Counted from the first letter of the stretch, positions 30,991-39,498 are shown. The stretch: DNA of 62,085 nt from Gardnerella vaginalis (GCF_001563665.1 NZ_KQ961867.1:97743-159827); one strand, 5' to 3'. Made by a program: numbers and translations. The notes: generated from the letters alone by a model not told the origin.

Positions 30991-31400
30991 ATTACTTTAA
31001 ACACTATTAGTCTTTACTACTTTAAACACTTTATGGTTTAGCTGTTTAAACACTCTTAACACTATTACTTTAAACACTTTTTGGTTTACTATTAACCCCT
31101 ATAATCCCTATTATTTAAACACTTTGGGGAATAACCCGGAATAACCCGCTTTTTAACCTGAAAGTAATAGGTTACAAGGGATTTACAAGGGATTGTAAGC
31201 AAAAAAGTAGAGTTTAATGTTATAAACCAAAGTTCATAAAATAAAAAAATAAAAACCTCACAATTAAAAGCCTAAACAATGAACACGTTATAAACACTCG
31301 AAACGCTAGTCTTCGAAACGCTAGTCTTCGCTTATAACACGTTTTATAGACCGGCTTATAAGTTGAGCAGTCTTATAAGTTAAGCACGGTTTATGAGTTA
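30991..31400. repeat. Repeat-rich gap after the rrn operon
   Basis: Contains four copies of ACTTTAAACACTTT-like units (30993-31080), a GGGGAATAACCCGGAATAACCC element (31127-31147), and a perfect 15-bp tandem pair CGAAACGCTAGTCTT (about 31299-31328). Two CTTATAAGTT-AGCA units (about 31355-31386) follow. No gene was found in 30990-31672. Confidence 0.8.
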
Positions 31401-31406
31401 AATTAA

Positions 31407-31434
31407 AAACCCCGGGGCTTTAGTCCCAGGGTTT
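31407..31434 (-). terminator. Terminator-like hairpin, minus-strand orientation
   Basis: AAACCCCGGG pairs with CCCAGGGTTT (one mismatch) around an 8-nt loop. On the minus strand it is followed by a T5 run. No minus-strand gene precedes it closely, so it may simply insulate the rrn operon. Confidence 0.5.
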
Positions 31435-31672
31435 CTAACTAAAAGAGAAGAAGAAAATTAAATTATATTAAACACAACTCAAAACATTAAACTCAATGAT
31501 TTAAATCCTATTAAAAATAAAACCACACTATCCTGAACAAAAGAATACCAAACCCTTAAAAAACCCTGAAAAAACGGTATTTTTATTATAAGTTAGTATA
31601 AAATCATCGTATTTGACTATTTCTTATGCTATTTTTAGTGCACAGTCTTGAACATATGTGAGAATTGCTATT

Positions 31673-32212
31673 ATGACTAAAGCGATTTTGAATACAACTG
31701 AAGGAAAGATTGAAATAAATCTCTTCGATGATAAAGCTCCAAATACTGTTAAAAATTTCATTGGATTAGCGACTGGAGCTATAGCTTGGGAAGATCCATA
31801 TACTCATAAAAAATCGCATGAACCATTTTATAATGGTCTGCTTTTCCATCGTATTATTAAGGATTTTATGATTCAAGGCGGTTGCCCATTAGGTAATGGT
31901 ACTGGTGGACCTGGTTATGAATTTGATGATGAGATTGATCCTTCTGAAACCTTCGACAAGCCTTATTTGTTTGCTATGGCAAATGCAGGAAAATATCGTG
32001 ACGCTGACGGTAGTGTTCATGGTACGAATGGTTCTCAATTCTTTATAACCACTGTTCCTACTCCTTGGCTTAACGGTCATCATACTATTTTCGGCGTTGT
32101 AAGTAATGAAGATTCACGCAAGGTAGTTGATGCGATTCAAAATTGTCCTACTGATTCTACTGATTTCCCGATAGAACCGATTGGTATAATTTCAGTAGAT
32201 ATTGTGGAATAA
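31673..32212 (+). CDS. Peptidyl-prolyl cis-trans isomerase, cyclophilin type
   Basis: Cytosolic cyclophilin of 179 residues that catalyses proline isomerisation in folding. Recognisable are APNTVKNFIGLATG, the active-site LLFHRIIKDFMIQGG (catalytic Arg in FHR), FAMANAGK, GTNGSQFFITT and the C-terminal WLNGHHTIFGVV. No signal peptide. The ATG at 31673 is preferred; an in-frame GTG five codons earlier (31658) is possible. It follows the rrn gap and stands alone. Confidence 0.95.
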   Translation: MTKAILNTTEGKIEINLFDDKAPNTVKNFIGLATGAIAWEDPYTHKKSHEPFYNGLLFHRIIKDFMIQGGCPLGNGTGGPGYEFDDEIDPSETFDKPYLFAMANAGKYRDADGSVHGTNGSQFFITTVPTPWLNGHHTIFGVVSNEDSRKVVDAIQNCPTDSTDFPIEPIGIISVDIVE

Positions 32213-32249
32213 TTTTTTGAATTTTGAATTTTGAATTTTTTAAAAATTT

Positions 32250-32343
32250 AAAGCTACTCTGTATTTTTGCTATTAGCTCGTATAGGTTTATATTCGTTAA
32301 GCTTGAGTTATATATGCGTTTCAAGTAAGAGTAGCTTTTTGTT
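32250..32343 (+). terminator. Long hairpin with T run after the cyclophilin gene
   Basis: AAAGCTACTCT (32250-32260) pairs perfectly with AGAGTAGCTTT (32328-32338), and the second arm runs into TTTTTG and a T tract. The 67-nt loop can form inner pairs. It is a terminator with an unusually long loop or a small structured RNA. Confidence 0.5.
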
Positions 32344-32901
32344 TTTTTTTGTTTTTGTTTTTTGCTGTGTATTTGTTGTATTTTTCCGTTGTGTTTTGTT
32401 TCCTAAAAAGTGTGTACAAAAGTAGTGTGTTGTTAGCATAAAAGTAGTGTGTTGTTAGCATATTGTGTTCATCTTTCGCGTGATCAGCTATGAATTTGCT
32501 AATGGGACACCGTTTGCCAAGCACTGCTAGTATTCGATAATAGCTGTTATTACTGCATTTCTTTCCAACTGTTCATATTGACTAGCTATGTCGTTGCCGC
32601 ATGCGCTACAAACGTGATTATTGCAAGACTTGTTCTTCATGCATGATTTTTAAGCATGTAGTAGACCTGCCAACGCTTGAAATAAGAACAACGCTTGAAA
32701 TAAGAACATAAACAAGAAATTCTGTACACAAATTTTGGGGAATAACCCGAAATGCGTGTACACACTTTTAGGAAATAACACTGTGTTTTACTTTTATTTT
32801 CCTTTCTTTTTGTAATTTTGTTTTCTCTTTGCTTTTATGCACTTTATTAGTTTATTTAGTATTACTATTTGTACTTTTCTTTATTATTCGCTTTTTCTTT
32901 A
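32344..32901. other. Gene-free repeat-bearing gap
   Basis: Holds a perfect 22-bp tandem pair (32418-32439 and 32440-32461; AAAAGTAGTGTGTTGTTAGC start), an ACGCTTGAAATAAGAACA direct repeat near 32673-32710, and one GGGGAATAACCC element (32737-32748). No plausible ORF with a ribosome site was seen. Confidence 0.7.
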
Positions 32902-33411
32902 TTACTTACTTTTCTTGGTTTTCTTGCCTTTCTTTACATTGCTATGCATGTAATCTTGATAATTTTCAGGCAAATTTGGTCCGTTAATGGATTGGCCATC
33001 GTATTCGCATGGTCGAGCGAATTCCGGCATTTCGTCATCTTGTATTTCTGAGTTTTGATCAGTTTCATCTTTATTAGAGTTGCGCAGCTTTTCTGCAGCT
33101 TCATACCCTATAAAGCATTGCTTTTCCCATTCTTCAGAATATAAAGGGTTCTCTTTATGTCTTCTTCGTTCTTTAGTCTCTTCGTAAAATCTGTACCAAG
33201 CTAATATCAATTGTGTGTTTAATCTTGTTTGTAAAGTGATTACTTTTGCAGCTGATAAGTCATTTGTTAATGATTTCCGCAAAGAAATAAATATATCTAC
33301 TATTATTTGTATGCATCTATTTTTTTCTTTAGGATCTTTGGTTGAAAATATCTTTCTTGCTAATTTGTCATCTTTTGATATTTTGATTCTGATATTTTTG
33401 TTATCGTGCAT
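32902..33411 (-). CDS. Unknown charged protein paired with a Panacea-domain gene
   Basis: Not recognised. A 169-residue, highly charged, mostly helical-looking protein: a basic N-terminal part (RIKISKDDKLARKIF), a middle rich in Arg/Lys/Glu (YEETKERRRHKENPLY), an acidic stretch near 125-140 and a Lys-rich tail (KKGKKTKKSK). No signal or membrane segment. It is the downstream partner (114-bp gap, same strand) of a Panacea/DUF4065 gene. Known Panacea antitoxins often precede or overlap a toxin gene, so a toxin role is possible by context only. AGAGAG before the ATG serves as ribosome site. It is in a repeat-rich, A+T-rich patch, which hints at horizontal origin. Confidence 0.6.
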   Translation of the reverse strand: MHDNKNIRIKISKDDKLARKIFSTKDPKEKNRCIQIIVDIFISLRKSLTNDLSAAKVITLQTRLNTQLILAWYRFYEETKERRRHKENPLYSEEWEKQCFIGYEAAEKLRNSNKDETDQNSEIQDDEMPEFARPCEYDGQSINGPNLPENYQDYMHSNVKKGKKTKKSK

Positions 33412-33525
33412 AGCGTATTTCTCTCTACGTAATGTTTTCGTGCAATATAATTTAAAACATAGGTTTCAAAGTGATAATAAATTATATTTATTGGCTGTAT
33501 AAGAATCGAAAAACTAGAATAATTG

Positions 33526-33975
33526 CTATATAGCAGGGTAGGCCTTGTAATAAGTTTTCATATAACTTTTGAGTATGATATCTTCGCAATATTTGTTTTC
33601 TTCATGAGGCATTCGTGTTATACGCCATGGCATTTCTGTAATTACTCTGTTATATAAAGTCAGACCCGAACAGTTCTTTAGCTTTTTGCTCACAGTGTCT
33701 ATGAGTTTTAGTTGAGATTTGTTGAGAGGATGTTCTCGTTCATACAAAGACATTATTAAACATCCTCTGTGTATTATGACTTTATCTCTATACCTATTGA
33801 ATAGTTCTAAAGATACTGGTCCATTATCCCATGCTTCAAAGTCCTCATAAAAGAGTTCTCTATCTGTTGTGGCAAGGCTATGAGCTTGGGCATAGTATGT
33901 TAATTTTTGCAATCTCATTGTTGTCATGGTTCCGAGATTGTCTAATATGCGGTTAGCAACGTTTATAATAGACAT
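33526..33975 (-). CDS. Panacea-domain (DUF4065 / SocA-like) protein
   Basis: A 149-residue cytosolic protein. The N-terminal half carries the family pattern: VANRILD, then MRLQKLTYYAQAHSLA, then LFYEDFEAWDNGPVSLELF, corresponding to KLLYYAQ...LF...EAWxxGPV of the SocA/GepA (DUF4065, Panacea) family. Members act as antitoxins for diverse toxins or as proteolysis adaptors such as Caulobacter SocA. GGGAG lies about 8 bases before the ATG. It lies 203 bp downstream of lexA on the same strand and upstream of an unrecognised 169-residue gene. Toxin-antitoxin function is inference from family and layout. Confidence 0.82.
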   Translation of the reverse strand: MSIINVANRILDNLGTMTTMRLQKLTYYAQAHSLATTDRELFYEDFEAWDNGPVSLELFNRYRDKVIIHRGCLIMSLYEREHPLNKSQLKLIDTVSKKLKNCSGLTLYNRVITEMPWRITRMPHEENKYCEDIILKSYMKTYYKAYPAI

Positions 33976-34178
33976 GTTTAGCTCCCTTGCTGGAAACGTC
34001 TAATGTAAAAATCATAGAAATTCATAAAATATGCAAATGTATTTTTCTGTAAAAAGTACATTAGCTATTTATTATTCTCTATGATGCTCTTATCGATTTC
34101 ATCAATGAAATTAATAAGGTTATGCGATTTATTATACTGAAAAATTACATTTTACAATAGTATTTTCTATATATACTA

Positions 34179-34895
34179 TTAAATTTTTCTTAGAACTGTT
34201 ACGACCTTTCCCATTATCGTTGCGTTGGTTCCGTCTATAGGAGAATATGTTGGATTGTGTGGTATCAGCCAGACGTGTCCGTTATCGTTTCTTAATGTTT
34301 TAACTGTAGCTTCGTTATCAAGTAGTGCTGCAACTATATCTCCGTTGTTAGCGTCATGCTGTTCTCGTACAACAACGTAATCTCCATCGCATATAGCTGC
34401 GTCGATCATGGAATCGCCATGTACTTCTAACATAAAGAGGTTTCCTGATCCTGTTAATCTCTCTGGAAGACGCATTACATCGTCAATATGCTGTTCTGCT
34501 GTTATTGGCGTTCCTGCTGCAATTCTCCCAACGAGTGGCACGTCATGTGATGTTTGTATGCTTTCGCTTTCATACATATCTACGTCAATGCCTAGTGAGG
34601 GTGTTGGAGTTAATTTATTTAATTGGCTTGTTTGAGTATTGTTGATAACCTCGATGGCTCTTCCCTTGTTCGCGCTAATGCGAATAAGTCCCTTAGTTTC
34701 TAGAGCTTTTAGTTGATGCTTAACAGAAGATGTGCTACGCAGTCCAACTATTTCGCCGATTTCTCGGAATGAAGGTGGGAAACCATGAGCGATTATATTT
34801 CGCTGTATGGCATCCATAATTTTTTTCTGTCGTTCGGTCAGTGAGACGGCATTATCTTCCGGAAAATCATCTTGTTTAGTGTTTTCGTCGTTCAT
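34179..34895 (-). CDS. lexA: LexA repressor, SOS regulator
   Basis: Transcriptional repressor of the SOS response with RecA-stimulated self-cleavage. The N-terminal winged helix (RQKKIMDAIQ, PPSFREIGEIVGLRSTSSVK) is followed by a linker, the Ala-Gly cleavage site in GRIAAGTPITA, the catalytic Ser in HGDSMIDAAI and Lys in EATVKTLRN. Length is 238 residues from the ATG at 34895, supported by AGGAG seven bases upstream; a start five codons earlier is less likely. Two SOS boxes lie in the divergent promoter region, consistent with autoregulation. The lexA / LysM protein / nrdR order is shared with other actinobacteria. Confidence 0.97.
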   Translation of the reverse strand: MNDENTKQDDFPEDNAVSLTERQKKIMDAIQRNIIAHGFPPSFREIGEIVGLRSTSSVKHQLKALETKGLIRISANKGRAIEVINNTQTSQLNKLTPTPSLGIDVDMYESESIQTSHDVPLVGRIAAGTPITAEQHIDDVMRLPERLTGSGNLFMLEVHGDSMIDAAICDGDYVVVREQHDANNGDIVAALLDNEATVKTLRNDNGHVWLIPHNPTYSPIDGTNATIMGKVVTVLRKI

Positions 34896-34940
34896 GGTCG
34901 CTCCTTTCAATGTTTATAGTAGCGCATGTTTAATAAAAAA

Positions 34941-34956
34941 TCAAACATCTGTTCGA
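34941..34956. promoter_or_regulatory. SOS (LexA) box proximal to lexA
   Basis: TCAAACATCTGTTCGA matches the actinobacterial pattern TCGAACNNNNGTTCGA at 11 of 12 fixed positions, 46 bp upstream of the lexA ATG. Confidence 0.8.
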
Positions 34957-35008
34957 CACGCCGTTGCATATTTTTTGAGAATGTGTAATTATTAAAACAC
35001 TTGTTCGA

Positions 35009-35024
35009 TAGAACAAATGTTCAC
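35009..35024. promoter_or_regulatory. Second SOS-type box proximal to the LysM gene
   Basis: TAGAACAAATGTTCAC keeps the GAAC-N4-GTTC core (9 of 12 fixed positions), 29 bp before the LysM gene start. An overlapping inverted pair GTTC-GATA-GAAC lies just upstream. Confidence 0.6.
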
Positions 35025-35052
35025 AAAGAAGATTGTATGGAAGGAGAAACGT

Positions 35053-35373
35053 ATGAACAAGATATCTGGTGTGCGCTCAGTAAAGAGAAGCAGAGTTGTT
35101 AAAAAGTATTTTATTTCGCGAATTAGCGTGGTGCTTTTAGCTATTTTTGCCATATGGTTAGTCGCTTTTCCTAAAGTTACTGCTTCGGCTACTACAGAAA
35201 AGCTTGTTTCTTACACAGTAAGACCTGGTGACACTTTATGGGGGTATGCAAAATCAATAAATGATGGCGGAGATATTTCTGATGATGTAGAGCGTTTAAT
35301 GGAGATAAATCATCTTTCTTCATATGATCTACAAGTTGGTCAGATTATTAACGTACCAGTTATAGAAAAATGA
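35053..35373 (+). CDS. LysM-domain membrane protein, probable SOS cell-division inhibitor (YneA/DivS-like)
   Basis: A 106-residue protein: a basic cytoplasmic N-terminus, one membrane helix (VVLLAIFAIWLVAFP, about 30-45), then an extracellular LysM peptidoglycan-binding domain (SYTVRPGDTLWGYAKSI to LQVGQIINVPV). Size, topology, divergence from lexA and the SOS box are as in B. subtilis yneA and the mycobacterial Rv2719c; corynebacterial divS has the same lexA-divergent placement. Those genes halt or slow division during DNA damage. The ATG at 35053 has AAGGAG about six bases upstream, so the earlier in-frame ATG at 35017 is not used. Function is inferred from context plus domain. Confidence 0.87.
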   Translation: MNKISGVRSVKRSRVVKKYFISRISVVLLAIFAIWLVAFPKVTASATTEKLVSYTVRPGDTLWGYAKSINDGGDISDDVERLMEINHLSSYDLQVGQIINVPVIEK

Positions 35374-35504
35374 TTTAAGTGCTTTTTTATTGTATTGCTA
35401 GATTGCATACGAATTATTCTTCTGTATGAGATTTGGGTCAGTTGTGTACAGAGTTTTTTGAACATGTAAAAGTCAACTAATAACTATGAATTGGGGGAAT
35501 TATA

Positions 35505-36011
35505 ATGAGTTGTGATAATAACGATTTGAATCGCGTAGATAGTTGTCAGTGCTTTGGATGTAAAAGCAATGATGAAAGTTTTGGCAATGACTATCCAAAT
35601 GCTATTGATAGTTCGGAAAATGTAATAGTTGAAATAAACCAATATATGGATATAGGTATAAAAAATAAGGATAGGAATTGTATTAAGGATTTTGGCGATT
35701 CAATTTATTCAAAAGTTCCTATGAATATTGAGCTTCATATGAATGTTGATGCTATGAAATATATTTACGCTCGTTTGGCTGATAGTCAATTTGCTGCTAT
35801 GAGATTACGGGATCTTTTACGCGAATGTATAGAAGAGTGTACTAATTCCTACTATTGTCAAAGAGATGATTCTGGTTGTATGAATCGTGAGGATGATTCT
35901 TTATCTTGTTATTCATTATTGTCAAAAAGTGGGGATTGTGGCTCTGCTAATTTAGATGGAACTGACGGGTGTAATCGAGAGTATGTTGTGTTTTGTTCGT
36001 GTGTTGTCTAG
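35505..36011 (+). CDS. Hypothetical cysteine-rich protein
   Basis: Not recognised. A 168-residue acidic protein with about fifteen cysteines, several clustered (CQCFGC near residue 14, CIEECTNSYYC in the second half, CSCVV at the end). There is a helical middle (MKYIYARLADSQFAAMRLRDLL). No signal peptide or membrane segment. GGGGG lies 7 bases before the ATG, a good ribosome site. Cysteine spacing might bind metal, but no known zinc or Fe-S pattern is evident. It follows the LysM gene by 131 bp and could share its SOS-controlled transcript. The bias and lack of homology recognition leave open that it is fast-evolving or decaying. Confidence 0.5.
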   Translation: MSCDNNDLNRVDSCQCFGCKSNDESFGNDYPNAIDSSENVIVEINQYMDIGIKNKDRNCIKDFGDSIYSKVPMNIELHMNVDAMKYIYARLADSQFAAMRLRDLLRECIEECTNSYYCQRDDSGCMNREDDSLSCYSLLSKSGDCGSANLDGTDGCNREYVVFCSCVV

Positions 36012-36427
36012 TGCAAAATAGATTTAAGCTGGTTGTTTATTATCAGTTTATATTTATGCATTTTTCAAGATGCAATACCATGCTTTTGGTTATAGCTTAT
36101 GTTTCGAAGATCGCTTGTATTGTAACTCGCAAATTGCTATTGCTTACTGGCGCTCGTTTTGATCGTTAGCAAATGCTGTGTGATGTAATCAAAGTATCTT
36201 GCTTTTGACTTATAAAATCTAAGTTGACTAATTCTTTTTAAGAATATTAGTTAGTTTAGCTTTAGATGCTTTTTGCCTATAATCACGCTTTTGTGTACGA
36301 CCGAAATAACTCAAATTTTTGCCTATAGCACTAAATTTTGGGGAATAACCCACATTTTGGGGAATAACCCAAATTTTGCAGCTTATCCGTTGATAACTCT
36401 AACCCAGACCTATAAACCCAGATAATA
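36012..36427. other. Gene-free gap, part 1
   Basis: About 400 bp with no supported gene. Near the end are two tandem TTTTGGGGAATAACCC elements (36338-36372). Confidence 0.6.
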
Positions 36428-36463
36428 TGTGAGGCGAATATCATCATAGACATTCGCCTCACA
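36428..36463. repeat. Perfect 12-bp inverted repeat
   Basis: TGTGAGGCGAAT and ATTCGCCTCACA are separated by 12 nt. There is no T run on either side, so it is not an ordinary terminator. It could be a protein-binding site or a stable RNA hairpin. Confidence 0.75.
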
Positions 36464-36529
36464 GGACATCATCTTGCGCATTCGTAAAAGCATCAATGCA
36501 ATACGAACGCATTATTAAGTGGAATGATG

Positions 36530-37020
36530 GTCACTTTTGCAGGTAACCAACGCGAGTAAGTATACTCATAGCACTGTATTTCCAGCCAGTGGAGCGTGTT
36601 ATATGGTGTGTGCAAAACATGTTCACATTTGCAATTGCAATCGTCTGTGTGGAGCATAGAAGTGTTTGTGGTTCTGAGAGTGTGTGCGGTTGTGAAGAAT
36701 GTTTATGCTGATGAAGAGCGTGTTCATCATAAAAGTATTTGTGGTGTTAATGCGTGAATGGTGTTAATGCGTGTATGGTGCTGAGAGTGTGCATAGCGTG
36801 AGAGCGTGCATGGTGTGAGAGTACGTACTGTATAAAAGCATGGCGGTTGTGAAGGCTTGCTCGGCGTAAAAGTGTTTACTGTATTAACGCTTGTATGGTG
36901 CTGAAGGCTTGCGTGGCGTAAAAGTGTTTACTGTGTTAAAAGCGTGTCAGTGTTGGAAAGTGTTTGCAGTGTTATTGAAAGCGTGTGAAGCATAAAAGTG
37001 TTTGCAGTGGTATTTAATTT
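36530..37020. repeat. Long GT-rich degenerate repeat field
   Basis: Nearly 500 bp of imperfect units such as AAAAGTGTTTACTGTGTTAA, GCGTGTATGGTGCTGA and GAAGGCTTGCGTGGCGTAAA, with strong G/T over A/C strand bias. No gene is visible on either strand. Confidence 0.8.
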
Positions 37021-37164
37021 AGTTGCGTGGCTATTGTTCTAGGTGCTTAAGTGCGGTTAGTTAAAACGCAGCTGAAAAAGTATTGAATTATATAGACTCT
37101 TATGCTGAATCTTGTGACTTGTGATTAGTGACTTGTGATTAGTAATTAGCTACTAGTGATCAAT

Positions 37165-37206
37165 AATTATTGATTAGTAATTATTGATTAGTAATTATTG
37201 ATTAGT
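37165..37206. repeat. 14-bp tandem repeat downstream of nrdR
   Basis: Three perfect units of AATTATTGATTAGT within a wider field (37120-37262) of degenerate GATTAGTAATTAG-like units, adjoining the nrdR stop codon. Confidence 0.9.
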
Positions 37207-37264
37207 AATCACTAATTAGATATTAGCGATTAGCTACCGGTAATTAGCGATTATCGATTAGCAA

Positions 37265-37726
37265 TTAGGATTGTGCACTTGATTTGTTTTGTTTCAAATC
37301 TTCAATGGCTTTTTCAAAATCTTTAAGGCCGGTGAAGTTTTGATATACACTTGCAAATCTTAAATAAGCGACTTCATCTAATTCTCGTAAAGGTTGTAAA
37401 ATGGCTTTTCCAACTTCTTCGGATGTAACTTGCGCTAGTCCGCGCGCCCTTAAATCTGCTTCAACTCTCATTCCTAGAGTTTTAAGCGCTTCAGAATCAA
37501 TAGGTCTGCCCTGGCATGCTTTGCTTACGCCAGCAACTACTTTTGACCTATCAAATGGTTCTACTGATCCAGACCTTTTCATGACAAGAAGTTGTGTAGT
37601 TTCTACAGTCGTGAATCGGTTGCCGCACATTTGGCATTCACGACGACGGCGTATAGAATAGCCATCTTCGCTGATTCTGGTGTCAATAACTTTTGTGTCA
37701 GAATTTTTACAAAAAGGACAATGCAT
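37265..37726 (-). CDS. nrdR: Transcriptional repressor NrdR
   Basis: Represses ribonucleotide reductase genes in response to (d)ATP. The 153-residue protein has the N-terminal zinc ribbon (CPFC at 3-6, CQMCG at about 31-35, with [15 protein letters not shown]) and the ATP-cone ([20 protein letters not shown] to [13 protein letters not shown]). Complete length. No clear Shine-Dalgarno before the ATG. NrdR boxes would be at nrd operons outside this window. Its closeness to lexA is a conserved actinobacterial arrangement, but here about 2 kb of repeats and an orphan gene lie between. Confidence 0.97.
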   Translation of the reverse strand: MHCPFCKNSDTKVIDTRISEDGYSIRRRRECQMCGNRFTTVETTQLLVMKRSGSVEPFDRSKVVAGVSKACQGRPIDSEALKTLGMRVEADLRARGLAQVTSEEVGKAILQPLRELDEVAYLRFASVYQNFTGLKDFEKAIEDLKQNKSSAQS

Positions 37727-37950
37727 AAGATAAGCATACTAGAAATTATGAGAAATTTAATATAGTTATACCAATAAAATAGTTTTAATTTATTAAATTA
37801 TTAAAATTTTGGTTAAAACTTCATAAATTCTGAATTATTTTATGTTATTTTTCATAATTTTGTGATTGAGAAATTGGATTTTATTGCATAAGAACTTAGA
37901 AGATTATGTGAGCTATGGCTCATGGATAGTAATTTTGTTATGCTTGCGCT

Positions 37951-38871
37951 GTGCGAATTATTGTTGCTGATTGTAGTGCTGAATACTCAGGTCGTCTTAA
38001 TGCTTCGCTCCCAGCTGCGAAACGTGTTCTGCTTATTAAAGCAGATGGTAGCGTATTGATCTTTTCAGAATTAGGTTCTTATAAACCTCTTAATTGGATG
38101 GCTGCTCCATGCACTACGCGTGTGGAGCATGTTGCTCAAGGGATGAGATCAAATAATAACAACGTGGAAAATGATAGAAACAATATGAAGGAAATTTCTG
38201 GAGCTGGAGTTTCTGGAGCTCTGGTTTCTGAAGGTGAAATTTCTGGAGATGAGGTTACTGGAGCTGGAGTTAATGAAGATCGGGTTTCTGGAGATGTGGT
38301 TAATGATTCTTCTTATAAAGTTAAAGGTGATGAAGACGATCTGAGAATATCTGAAAATCTTTATGATGATTGTAATTTTTGTGATGGTGATGTGTTAAAA
38401 GTTGCTGCAAAAAAAGGCAAGGATCTATTAACAATTATTTTGCATCACGTTTATGATGATCAGTCGCATGATCTTGGTGAAGATCCAGGTCTTATTAAAG
38501 ATGGTGTTGAAGATCATTTACAACGTTATTTAGCAGAACAAATTGAAAGAATAGGTAAAGGTGCTTCGTTAATTAGGCGAGAATATCCTACAGCAATAGG
38601 TCCTGTGGATATTATGGCTGTTGATGCTGATGGAGTGCATGTAGCAATAGAGATTAAACGTCATGGTGGAATAGATGGAGTTGAACAACTTACTAGATAT
38701 TGCGAACTGTTGAATCGTGATCCATTATTAAAACCTGTACGAGGAGTTTTTGCAGCACAAACCATTACTCCGCAAGCAAGAGTATTGGCGCAAGATCGCG
38801 GTTTTACATGCCTAATACTTGACTATGATGACATGCGAGATACAAAATCTAACGAGTTGCGTTTATTTTAA
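37951..38871 (+). CDS. nucS: Endonuclease NucS (EndoMS), mismatch-specific, with an inserted repeat
   Basis: Mismatch-cleaving endonuclease used by actinobacteria that lack MutS/MutL. The N-terminal DNA-binding domain (MRIIVADCSAEYSGRL, LIKADGSVLIF, YKPLNWMAAPC) and the C-terminal RecB-like nuclease are conserved. The nuclease shows GPVDIMAVDADG, then AIEIKRHG, then QLTRYCELLNRD. Total length is 306 residues, against roughly 225-250 in mycobacterial and other homologues. The difference is an acidic, low-complexity insert at about 70-130 with repeated SGAGV/SGDEV-like units between the domains. Start is GTG at 37951, matching the family N-terminus. Confidence 0.94.
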   Translation: MRIIVADCSAEYSGRLNASLPAAKRVLLIKADGSVLIFSELGSYKPLNWMAAPCTTRVEHVAQGMRSNNNNVENDRNNMKEISGAGVSGALVSEGEISGDEVTGAGVNEDRVSGDVVNDSSYKVKGDEDDLRISENLYDDCNFCDGDVLKVAAKKGKDLLTIILHHVYDDQSHDLGEDPGLIKDGVEDHLQRYLAEQIERIGKGASLIRREYPTAIGPVDIMAVDADGVHVAIEIKRHGGIDGVEQLTRYCELLNRDPLLKPVRGVFAAQTITPQARVLAQDRGFTCLILDYDDMRDTKSNELRLF

Positions 38872-39470
38872 TTTATGTGCGCTCGCGGAATTACAGGTTG
38901 TGTGTGTTGTGCGTATGCGCCTGAGAGTGTGATGCAATGTGTGCAATGTGCGCAATGTGTGCGATTGCTTGCTTTGGTGATTGCATGATTGTGTGGTGTG
39001 CATTATATGCATACGCTCGTGTGGTTGAGTGATATACGTAATTGAGAATTTCGTATATGTGCTCACGCGATGTGCGTTTGATACCTGTGATTGTGCATTG
39101 TGCGATTACTTGCTTAGATGATTGTGTTATATAAGTGATTGCGTGATTCTGTGCTGTTATGTGTGCGCTCGCGGGATTGCACACAACCGTCATGATAATG
39201 CATTCGTGTTGTCGGCATTATGCGTGCGCTTGTTGGATTGCATTATGTGCATTTGATGTTCATGTAAACGCATATGTGCAAGCGTTGCGTCAACGGTCGC
39301 AGTTGTAATTGTGTGAGCGTGCGATGCAGTGCATGCGATTGTTTGTTTCGGTGATTGCTCAATTGAGATTTGCGTGATTACGGTGATTGCGTGATTACGG
39401 TGATTGTATGATATACACGATTGCATGATATAAATAGAATAGTGAAGGTAGATTTGTAGAAGTTTATAGA
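38872..39470. repeat. GT-rich degenerate repeat field between nucS and the TraX-like gene
   Basis: About 600 bp of imperfect units such as GATTGCATGATTGTGTG, TGTGCGCTCGCGGGATTGC and GTGATTACGGTGATTGCGTG, resembling the field at 36530-37020. No gene is supported. Confidence 0.8.
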
Positions 39471-39498
39471 TGTGATTAGGTTACAAAGAGGTATGATT

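Noticed and set aside
38863..39426. His/Thr-rich minus-strand frames in the repeat field after nucS
   Set aside because: Composition (HTT, HIAHIA) mirrors the GT-rich repeats; no ribosome site and no recognised domain.
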